35,742 bases of DNA, from positions 1 to 35,742 of the forward strand of contig JAKLQJ010000105.1 in NCBI GenBank assembly GCA_022013385.1. Direction: 5' to 3'. The notes under the pieces were generated by a model, which searched no databases, was not told where the DNA came from, and saw only the letters and a list, made by a program, of their open reading frames with translations. Position 1 is the stretch's first letter; each line of letters opens with the position of its first letter. Origin of the DNA: Elusimicrobiota bacterium (GTDB lineage Bacteria > Elusimicrobiota > Elusimicrobia > Elusimicrobiales > UBA9959). This document shows, piece by piece, positions 14,991 to 21,793 of the stretch. Both the position numbers and the translations under genes were made by a program.

Positions 14991-15131
14991 CATAAAAAAA
15001 GGGTGGCAGTAAGATTTGCCGATCAGGGCTGTTCGGAAGCCGACTTGGGCTTATGGGAGGCTGAGATACAGAGGGGCGACCGCTCGGAGACCCCGGTCCT
15101 GATGGTAAACTTACTGACAGGACCCTTTCCT
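14991..15131 (-). ncRNA. Candidate structured RNA upstream of the 582-aa gene
   Basis: A long stem is formed by CAGTAAG (15007-15013) with CTTACTG (15110-15116), TTTGCC (15015-15020) with GGTAAA (15104-15109, one G-U), and ATCAGG (15022-15027) with CCTGAT (15098-15103). It is closed outside by AAAGGG (14998-15003) with CCCTTT (15123-15128). Two inner hairpins (15037-15052 and 15073-15094) sit on top. Reading the minus strand, the 3' side ends in seven T residues, as an intrinsic terminator would, so the RNA is placed on that strand. It lies in the 435-bp gap between the DUF1015 gene and the 582-aa gene. I could not match it to 6S, SRP, RNase P, tmRNA or a known riboswitch by eye. Confidence 0.5.
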
Positions 15132-15165
15132 AAAAATATATTTATCAACCAGTCTCCTTACAACT

Positions 15166-15197
15166 AAAAAAGCCCCGATGAAAATCGGGGCTTTCCT
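15166..15197 (-). terminator. Strong intrinsic terminator downstream of DUF1015
   Basis: GCCCCGAT (15172-15179), a GAAA loop and ATCGGGGC (15184-15191) form a perfect stem, with an A-run on the left that reads as a T-run on the minus strand. It ends transcripts coming from the DUF1015/hutH genes. Confidence 0.85.
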
Positions 15198-15219
15198 TTT
15201 AATCTTTTGTTCTGTTTTT

Positions 15220-15284
15220 CACCCCGCGGGTTCTCGCAACAACCACATTGAACCTAACCCCCGGGGTAATTAACCTACGGGGTG
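15220..15284. repeat. Palindromic element, family B copy 1
   Basis: CACCCCGCGGGTT (15220-15232) pairs imperfectly with AACCTACGGGGTG (15272-15284), with a second GC-rich palindrome (ACCCCCGGGGT) inside. A related arrangement with ACCCCGCGGG and CCCGCGGGGT arms occurs at 24249-24304. It lies in the short gap after the DUF1015 stop codon. Confidence 0.7.
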
Positions 15285-15295
15285 GAAAGCCTTAT

Positions 15296-16573
15296 TTACA
15301 ATAAGGGATTTGAAACCATGCCGTCGGCAAGTTTCGGCTCAAACCATGTGGATTTTGGCGGCATTACCTGATTATCATCGGCTACCGCTATCAATTCCTC
15401 AATTGAGGTTGGATAAACGGCAAAAGCAATTTTCATCTCGCCCGAGTTTACCCTTTTTTCAAGACCTTCAAGCCCTCTGATGCCGCCGACAAAATCAATA
15501 CGGTCGGATTTTCTTAAATCTTTAATGCCGAGAATTTTATCTAAAACCAAATCGGAGAGAACACTTATATCCAAAGACAGTACAGGGTCATCCTCTTTTG
15601 AAGGAGTAGGCACAATCGGCTTTAACATATACCACTTGCCATTCAAATACATTCCATACTCTCTATTGACTGTTGGTTTCGCCCTGCCCTCAAATTCTTT
15701 AACTTCAAAGCTCTCTTTAAGTTTTGCCATAAACTCATCTGAAGACAAACCATTAAGGTCTTTAACCACTCTATTATAATCCCATATTTTCATTTCATTG
15801 ACGGGAAAGGCGACAGCAAGATAGGAATTATAAGGTTCGGTTCCCGTATGATCGGCGCCGCGGGATTCCAGCATATATTTTCTGACTCTTGAAGCCGCGG
15901 CCGAGCGGTGATGACCGTCGGCAATATAGACAGCTTCCTGTTTTTCAAATGATTCCACAATGGTATTGATATCTTTCTCATCATCCAAAACCCAAAGAGT
16001 ATGAATAACGCCGCCCATACCCTCGACTGAAAATTCCGGTTCCTCGGCGGTTTTTCTTTTGATAATTTCATTTACTTCGGCTATTTGCTTATAAGCTATA
16101 ATTCCAGGCCCGGTTTGAGCCTTCACAAATCTAATCTGCTTGGCCCTATCTTCCTCTTTTACCGGGCGGGTAAATTCGTGTTTTTTGATGCGATTAGCGT
16201 CATAATCTTCAATGCCCGCTCCGACCACAAGTCCGGTTTGAATATGCTCGCCCATTTGAAGCCTATAAGCATAAAAACAAGGTTTCTCATCTCTAATAAG
16301 CACGCCTTCATCCAGCATTTTCTTAAAATTGTCACTCGCTTTTTGGTAAACAGCGTCGGAATAAACATCAACGCCGCACGGAAAATCCACCTCCGGCTTT
16401 GAAACATGTAAAAAACTCCAAGGTTTTCCCTCTACAAGTTCTCTGGCTTCCTGAGAATTTAAAACATCATAAGGGGGCGCTATAATATCTCGCGCTCTGT
16501 CTTTAGCGGGACGAATCCCGTAAATTGGATTAAATAAATTTGCCACTTTAGTAATTTTTTTAATTTCTGCCAT
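15296..16573 (-). CDS. DUF1015 family protein
   Basis: A 425-residue cytosolic protein of the DUF1015 family. Clear family segments are the N-terminal IAPPYDVLNSQEAREL, HEFTRP after the middle strand, and AVYIADGHHRSAAASRV near residues 218-234. The last is the most conserved block and has a DGHHR motif that suggests metal or phosphate binding. The biochemical role of the family is not established to my knowledge. The ATG follows AGGAGGAGG at ideal spacing. It starts 28 bp after the hutH stop and is probably cotranscribed with hutH and the exonuclease gene; family members often sit near amino-acid metabolism genes, which would suit this context. Confidence 0.88.
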   Translation of the reverse strand: MAEIKKITKVANLFNPIYGIRPAKDRARDIIAPPYDVLNSQEARELVEGKPWSFLHVSKPEVDFPCGVDVYSDAVYQKASDNFKKMLDEGVLIRDEKPCFYAYRLQMGEHIQTGLVVGAGIEDYDANRIKKHEFTRPVKEEDRAKQIRFVKAQTGPGIIAYKQIAEVNEIIKRKTAEEPEFSVEGMGGVIHTLWVLDDEKDINTIVESFEKQEAVYIADGHHRSAAASRVRKYMLESRGADHTGTEPYNSYLAVAFPVNEMKIWDYNRVVKDLNGLSSDEFMAKLKESFEVKEFEGRAKPTVNREYGMYLNGKWYMLKPIVPTPSKEDDPVLSLDISVLSDLVLDKILGIKDLRKSDRIDFVGGIRGLEGLEKRVNSGEMKIAFAVYPTSIEELIAVADDNQVMPPKSTWFEPKLADGMVSNPLL

Positions 16574-16601
16574 TTCCTCCTCCTATTAACGCAGATTCGC
16601 T

Positions 16602-18149
16602 TTAGCGTTCTTTGCGCTTTAAAAAATATCCATTTAAAATCGCTTCGGCCACCCTTTCTATTCTATATGAAAAAATCTCATCGCCCTTAAACGCCGGTGA
16701 AATTTTTCGCAGTTTGGATATAGCATCCTCAAGAAAAACGCTTGTTTTTAGAGGTCTGTGAAATTCCACGCCCTGTGAGGCGGACATTAATTCTATGGCG
16801 GTAATTCTTGATACATTTTTGATAATCTCTTTCAATTTCAAAGCCGCAGTCATTCCCATACTGACAAAATCTTCTTTATTGGCCGATGTTGGAATGGAAT
16901 CGGCGCTGGCCGGATGGCTTAAAATTTTATTTTCATTGGCAAGGGCAGCGGCTGTAACATGGGCTATCATAAAACCCGATTCAAGGCCTGGATTCTTGGT
17001 TAAAAAAGGCGTCAGAATTTTAAAATCGCTTACAAGCTGAGCAATGCGGCGCTCCGACATATTGCCCATTGCCGTTATGGCAATGCCGATAAAATCAAAA
17101 ACGAAAGCTAAGGCCTGTCCGTGAAAATTACCGCCGGAAAGAACATCTATGGACGAACCTTTTTTATTCGTCTTTTTAACGGCATCAACTATGACGGGAT
17201 TATCCGTAACACTGGCCATTTCCGTTTCAATAACATTAAGAGCGTATTCAATAGAATCTCTAACAGCGCCTAAAACTTGCGGCATACACCTTAGACTATA
17301 AGGGTCCTGAACTCTGCTATCGTCAATTTTATGCGACGCGCGCACTGCGCTATTTGCCAATATTTTCTTAAGTCTGCTTGCGACAAATATCTGGCCCCTG
17401 TGAGGTTTAAGAAAATGTATCCTTTCATCAAAAGCTCGCGGAGTTCCCTTCAAAGCCTCCACCGTCATAGCTCCGGTAATTATCGTCGTTTCAAATAATT
17501 TTAAAGCGTCATGCAAAGCAAGCCCGCCGACCGCCTGCATAGCTTGAGTCCCGTTTATAAGCGCCAAACCCTCTTTTTCGCAAAGCTCTATAGGTTTTAT
17601 ATTAAGCTTTTTTAAAATTTTTGCGGTTGGCAGCCATTCGGATTTTTTAGAATTGGCAAGTCTCGCTTTTCCCTCTCCAATCAAGCATAAAGCCATATGA
17701 GCGCTTGGCGCCAAATCTCCGCTCGCTCCGACCGAACCCTTGCATGGAATATGAGGTATCAAACCTTTATTTATAAATTGTATTAAAGTTTCTATAATCA
17801 GCGGCCTTACGCCGGAATGCGCTCTGGAAAGCTCATTAGCTCTTATAAACATTAAGCCGCGCGCTTCTTTTTCACTCAAAGGTTCTCCCACTCCGCACGC
17901 GTGGCTTCTGATAAGATTTATCTGAAGTTTTTTTAAATTGAAACCCGATATACGGGCGGAAGCAAGTTCTCCAAATCCGGTATTGATTCCATACATCGTT
18001 TTATCTTGCTTCAGCAATTGTTCAAGTTTTTTTCTTACTTTCAATACTCTTTTTTTTGATTTGGCGGAAAAAATAATTTTAATTTTGCCGTCTGCAATAT
18101 CGGCAAAATTATTTAAAAACAAATTATTTCCAAGCTCAAAATTTTTCAC
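16602..18149 (-). CDS. hutH: Histidine ammonia-lyase
   Basis: HutH removes ammonia from histidine to give urocanate, the first step of histidine breakdown. The MIO cofactor triad A-S-G lies at residues 142-144 in GSVGASGDLAPS and the catalytic Tyr is residue 53 in MYGINTGFG. Both numbers equal those of Pseudomonas HutH when the GTG at 18149 is used as start, which supports that start. Other family segments are LALINGTQAM and DPYSLRCMPQVLGA (Met where many HutH have Gln). AAAGGAGGT precedes the GTG by six bases and is carried by a palindromic repeat element. A longer frame beginning at 18254 would add 35 repeat-encoded residues. FtcD, 10 kb away, serves the same pathway. A related lyase specificity is less likely but possible. 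Confidence 0.9.
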   Translation of the reverse strand: MKNFELGNNLFLNNFADIADGKIKIIFSAKSKKRVLKVRKKLEQLLKQDKTMYGINTGFGELASARISGFNLKKLQINLIRSHACGVGEPLSEKEARGLMFIRANELSRAHSGVRPLIIETLIQFINKGLIPHIPCKGSVGASGDLAPSAHMALCLIGEGKARLANSKKSEWLPTAKILKKLNIKPIELCEKEGLALINGTQAMQAVGGLALHDALKLFETTIITGAMTVEALKGTPRAFDERIHFLKPHRGQIFVASRLKKILANSAVRASHKIDDSRVQDPYSLRCMPQVLGAVRDSIEYALNVIETEMASVTDNPVIVDAVKKTNKKGSSIDVLSGGNFHGQALAFVFDFIGIAITAMGNMSERRIAQLVSDFKILTPFLTKNPGLESGFMIAHVTAAALANENKILSHPASADSIPTSANKEDFVSMGMTAALKLKEIIKNVSRITAIELMSASQGVEFHRPLKTSVFLEDAISKLRKISPAFKGDEIFSYRIERVAEAILNGYFLKRKER

Positions 18150-18232
18150 CCTACCACCTCCTTTCCCGCATAGCGGGAGTGAGACTTCTGTATTTTCAAA
18201 TCGCCTTTTAGGCGATAAGGGGGTGGTAGGGT
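18148..18232. repeat. Nested palindromic element, family A variant, carrying the hutH ribosome site
   Basis: Outer arms ACCCTACCACC (18148-18158) and GGTGGTAGGGT (18222-18232) enclose inner hairpins CCCGC-ATA-GCGGG and ATCGCC-TTTTA-GGCGAT. The arms match those of the copy at 4704-4782, while the interior differs. On the minus strand the inner arm contains AAAGGAGGT (18156-18164), six bases from the hutH GTG, so the start region of hutH can fold into the outer stem. Confidence 0.82.
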
Positions 18233-18237
18233 CATTT

Positions 18238-18831
18238 TCATTTCCAATCACCATTAATTTTCCGTATCATATCGCCGAGAGTAACAATACCGTCTTTTTT
18301 GAAGATGATAATGAAATGCTCAAATATTTTCTGCGCCATAATAACATCGTTTAAAGCCCTATGCCAACCATCAACCGATATGCCTAATCCTCTGGCTACC
18401 GTGCCTAATTTATTATTGCTAAATTTACCAAACTTGCGAGCGAGTTCAAGCGTATCTATTACTGTCAGCTCGGGAAACTTCATGCCTACGCGTTTAAATT
18501 CCATTTCAAGAAACTTAATGTCAAATTTGATATTATGACCGACCAAAACCGTTCCTTCCATAATCGCCATTAATTTATGAATCACTTCCCAAAATTTAGG
18601 GCTTTGAAAAACCATAGCGTCCGTAATGCCGTGTATTTGAGAAACCTCGCAAGGAATGACGGTTTCAGGATTAATTAAAGTTGAAAAATCATTTTTTCTT
18701 TCAGCCCCTTGAAAAGTTATGGCCGCTATCTCGCAAATTCTGGAATTTGAAGGCGAGAGCCCCGTTGTTTCAACATCTATGGAAGTGAAAACAATATCTT
18801 CAATGAATTTACAAAAAGTTAGATTGGGCAT
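18238..18831 (-). CDS. DnaQ-like DEDDh 3'-5' exonuclease
   Basis: A 197-residue exonuclease of the DEDDh group, as in the DNA polymerase III epsilon subunit. All four metal ligands and the catalytic His are in place: Asp19 and Glu21 in SIDVETTGLSP, Asp104 in VGHNIKFDIKFLE, and His157 with Asp162 in WHRALNDV. The HGIT motif follows the second strand. There is no C-terminal polymerase-binding extension or UvrC domain, so it is likely a stand-alone repair or proofreading-type nuclease. AAGGAAA lies ahead of the ATG. It precedes hutH with the palindromic element between them; the pairing probably reflects operon order and not shared function. Confidence 0.9.
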   Translation of the reverse strand: MPNLTFCKFIEDIVFTSIDVETTGLSPSNSRICEIAAITFQGAERKNDFSTLINPETVIPCEVSQIHGITDAMVFQSPKFWEVIHKLMAIMEGTVLVGHNIKFDIKFLEMEFKRVGMKFPELTVIDTLELARKFGKFSNNKLGTVARGLGISVDGWHRALNDVIMAQKIFEHFIIIFKKDGIVTLGDMIRKINGDWK

Positions 18832-18917
18832 TATAATTTCCTTATTGCTTTAAAATATCACAAACATAGACGAGAGAATAGTGATTAGTGGCAATTATCT
18901 CTTGCTTCTTGTCTCTT

Positions 18918-19631
18918 TTATAGACTGCCATAATAAACAATTCTTGCCATCAAACCGAAGACAGATGTTATCAATACGCTTATAATTATGTTCGCGTAAG
19001 ACAAGTCGATTATTCTCTTGCTCTTTATATAGAAAATCTGAAATACCCATGCCAACATAAAAGGAATCCACCAATATCCGCCGGCAAAAAAGAAGCCCCA
19101 TAGCACCATTCTTTCAAAAATAAGAAAATATTTTTCATCAAATTGCGGAAAAGTTACTTCGGCAAGGTCTTTTTCTACGAAATAGATTAATACGGTTGTT
19201 ACATGAGTGATAATAACAAATGTCGCTATTATTATAATCCATTTCTCATTGCCGAAAAAGATTCCGTTAAAATTGTATATGGGTGAAACCATAAACAATA
19301 CAAACACATGAAGCAATTGATCGACTAAAAAACAAATAGTATTGTCTTTTACTTTAAGACGCTTCATCGCATAAATACGCAATTCATCCACGATAAAATG
19401 AAAAACAAGAATAATCAGCATAACCCACCAGCCGGTTATTTTCAAAAAGCCCCAGTCAATCCATACCTCCCCCAAATAGTTATAAATAAGAGCGATTGAT
19501 ACCACAAGATGGGTCGTGCAATGAAGAATCATGCCATAAATGCTTTTACGCTTAAGCCGATTCACAATATCAAACTGGAGAGTAAAATCCGCCAACAAAT
19601 GCGCCAGCAGAAGCCTCCAAAATATAATCAT
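18918..19631 (-). CDS. DUF3307 integral membrane protein
   Basis: A 237-residue protein with about seven hydrophobic helices. Its N-terminal third has the DUF3307 signature: HLLADFTLQFD in the first helix, then a loop before LHCTTHLVVSIAL, and later VFHFIVDELRIYAMKR. The conserved His and Asp residues at the ends of the helices suggest a metal or substrate site in the membrane, but no activity is established. GAGG lies nine bases before the ATG. It follows the CHASE2-cyclase gene by only 12 bp and is likely cotranscribed with it. Confidence 0.8.
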   Translation of the reverse strand: MIIFWRLLLAHLLADFTLQFDIVNRLKRKSIYGMILHCTTHLVVSIALIYNYLGEVWIDWGFLKITGWWVMLIILVFHFIVDELRIYAMKRLKVKDNTICFLVDQLLHVFVLFMVSPIYNFNGIFFGNEKWIIIIATFVIITHVTTVLIYFVEKDLAEVTFPQFDEKYFLIFERMVLWGFFFAGGYWWIPFMLAWVFQIFYIKSKRIIDLSYANIIISVLITSVFGLMARIVYYGSL

Positions 19632-19643
19632 TCAATATCCTCT

Positions 19644-21725
19644 TTATTTTGACCTAAGATTAAAAGACCCATCCCAATTTTCGGGCGGATTTTCAGCATA
19701 CTCTCTTGAAATATTTTTATAAAATTTACTGGGGCCGTCCATGTTATCCAATTTAAGCGCCTTATCAAAATGCGTTTGAGCTTTTTTATAATCAGTCTTA
19801 TAAAACAAATCCAAACCATTATTGTATTCACCAAGCAATTTGGCAGCTTCATCTGAAAGATCTCCCTTTCTGGCCAATAATTCATATACTTTTACAGGCA
19901 ATTCTTTGCCAAATACTCTTATCCGGCCCAAAAACCTGGCTTCAACATCGTCTTTGACTTCATTATAAATAAACTCGCTGACCATTATTTTACTGCCGAA
20001 AAACTTATTCGCGCCTTCAAGCCTTGAGGCTAAATTTACCGAGTCGCCGAGCACGGTATAAGACAAACGGGTATTTGAACCCATATTCCCCACTACCATC
20101 TGCCCTGAATTTAACCCTATCCTTACAGCCGGTTTTTCATCGCCGGATAAAGCCTCTCTATTCAGTTTATCAAGCTCTTTAATGCAGTCTATTGCGGCAA
20201 AACACGCCAAAGTTCTATGCTTGTCTTGGTCTAAAGGAGCATTCCAAAATGCCATTATGCAATCGCCGATATATTTGTCCACCACTCCGTCGTATTTCAG
20301 TATGACATCGGTAAGTCCGGAAAGATATTTATTAAGCATTTGGGTAAGCTCTTCCGGAGATAATTTTTCCGCTATAGAAGTAAAATGGGCGATATCCAAA
20401 AAAAAGACCGTCATATCTCTTTTATCGCCGCCAAGCTTAAGTTTTGACGGATCTTCGGTTATAACCTTTACAATTTTTGGAGAAAGATACTGACCAAAAG
20501 TATTCTTAATCCATGCTTTTTCTCTGCCCTCGGTAAAGGCTTTGTGCACAATTACAACAATAAACGAAAGCCATAAACTGACTAGCGGACCAACAAAAAT
20601 AAATTTTATATCTTTGGAAAACATATATATGCTAAAGAAATAAAGCGCAATACTTGTAATAATGACCGGAATAAAAATGGCTAGTGTAGAATATTTTCTA
20701 ATAGAAAATGGCGTGAAGATAAGAATAAGAGACAACAGAATCACGAATTCCATTCTGATTGGTTTTAAAAAATCATTATGAAGCAAATTATCTAAACATG
20801 TGGCATGAAATTCTACTCCGGGCAATAGCCCCGCAAAAGGCGATGGAGAATGATCATACGCCCCCAAAGTCGTAGAACCAACAAGAGCAATACCGCCCTT
20901 TATGATATCTTTCTCTTCCTTTGTCAGATTGCCTTCAATAATGTCCACAACTGAAATATACCCATAAATATGTCCGTCTGTCTCTTTTTTTTCGTTCCAT
21001 CCTACGGGTTTTCTAAAATTTAAATTTTGAGGCTCACTTAAATCCGTTTTGCTTTCTATATAAAAACTGCTGATAGGATAGTTTTTATAAGCCGCATAAG
21101 ATGCAGCCGCCAAACTTGGCATCGGAAGACCATTACATTTCCCATCTAAACATTCTTTTCCCCCTATAATAGCATCAGAATATACAACATCATTACGAAA
21201 TGGTTTATAACGCCGAATATGGCCATCCGCATCCATTGCGAGCTGAACATTCGGATGACCGATATATCTGCTGTATTTTGAAAGCTCATCCGAAAAAGGA
21301 ACTTTTATTTCATTTTCGCCGGACGCGCCCTTTCCGGTGGCAAAAAGATTTATAACATTTCCATTTTTCTTTACCGCCTCTATTAATCTCCTGTCATCTA
21401 AGGGATCATCTCTATACGGCTCAAAAAACATGACATCCATGCCAATAACTTTCACGCCTAATTTACCTAAATTATCTATAAGAGCGCCATAATATCTTCT
21501 CTTTAGAGGATAGCCTAAAACTTTTGTGGTTTTTTCGTCTATGGCGGCTATAAAGATTCTTTTATCGGCGGTTGTTTCAACATAATATCTAAAAAGATAA
21601 TCACTCCACTTATTCTCAAAACCTGACATCCATCCAGTATTAAAAATCGACAATATGCAACTAAAGAAAATAAAAATCGAGAGAATAATCTCAATTCCAA
21701 GTATAAATTTTCCGGTTTTTTTCAT
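19644..21725 (-). CDS. CHASE2-domain class III adenylate cyclase
   Basis: A 693-residue membrane enzyme expected to make cAMP from ATP. Order of parts: an N-terminal membrane helix; an extracytoplasmic CHASE2 sensor domain (about 35-320; GMDVMFFEPYRDDP, ALVGSTTLGAYDHSPSPF); three membrane helices (about 325-415); a short linker with FGQYLSPKIV; and the class III cyclase domain (about 440-620). The cyclase keeps both metal aspartates (FFLDIAHFTSIAEK and KYIGDCIMAFWNAP) and the VGNMGSNTRLSYTVLGDSVNLASRLEG block. A C-terminal stretch resembles one TPR unit. AAGGGG precedes the ATG. The next gene is DUF3307. The purine specificity residues were not checked against a structure, so guanylate cyclase is not fully excluded. 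Confidence 0.92.
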   Translation of the reverse strand: MKKTGKFILGIEIILSIFIFFSCILSIFNTGWMSGFENKWSDYLFRYYVETTADKRIFIAAIDEKTTKVLGYPLKRRYYGALIDNLGKLGVKVIGMDVMFFEPYRDDPLDDRRLIEAVKKNGNVINLFATGKGASGENEIKVPFSDELSKYSRYIGHPNVQLAMDADGHIRRYKPFRNDVVYSDAIIGGKECLDGKCNGLPMPSLAAASYAAYKNYPISSFYIESKTDLSEPQNLNFRKPVGWNEKKETDGHIYGYISVVDIIEGNLTKEEKDIIKGGIALVGSTTLGAYDHSPSPFAGLLPGVEFHATCLDNLLHNDFLKPIRMEFVILLSLILIFTPFSIRKYSTLAIFIPVIITSIALYFFSIYMFSKDIKFIFVGPLVSLWLSFIVVIVHKAFTEGREKAWIKNTFGQYLSPKIVKVITEDPSKLKLGGDKRDMTVFFLDIAHFTSIAEKLSPEELTQMLNKYLSGLTDVILKYDGVVDKYIGDCIMAFWNAPLDQDKHRTLACFAAIDCIKELDKLNREALSGDEKPAVRIGLNSGQMVVGNMGSNTRLSYTVLGDSVNLASRLEGANKFFGSKIMVSEFIYNEVKDDVEARFLGRIRVFGKELPVKVYELLARKGDLSDEAAKLLGEYNNGLDLFYKTDYKKAQTHFDKALKLDNMDGPSKFYKNISREYAENPPENWDGSFNLRSK

Positions 21726-21793
21726 AAAATAAGCCCCTTCAATGGTTCCATAAAATTGTTACGCGTTAATAATAGCCCTTCAAAATAAACATT

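Noticed and set aside
15058-15110. TPP-riboswitch-like words (GGCTGAGATAC, CCTGATGG, GGTAA) on the plus strand
   Set aside because: Order is similar but the spacing and the stems do not fit the TPP aptamer: the words lie inside a different, longer stem, and no thiamine gene follows on that strand.
15001-15166. Open plus-strand frame through the folded element (ends before 15167)
   Set aside because: No start codon or ribosome site, and the strong base pairing explains the sequence better than coding. It might be a decayed gene, but I recognise no family.
18150-18254. N-terminal 35-residue extension of HutH
   Set aside because: Encoded by the palindromic element and the end of the exonuclease gene; the GTG at 18149 has an ideal ribosome site and restores standard residue numbering.
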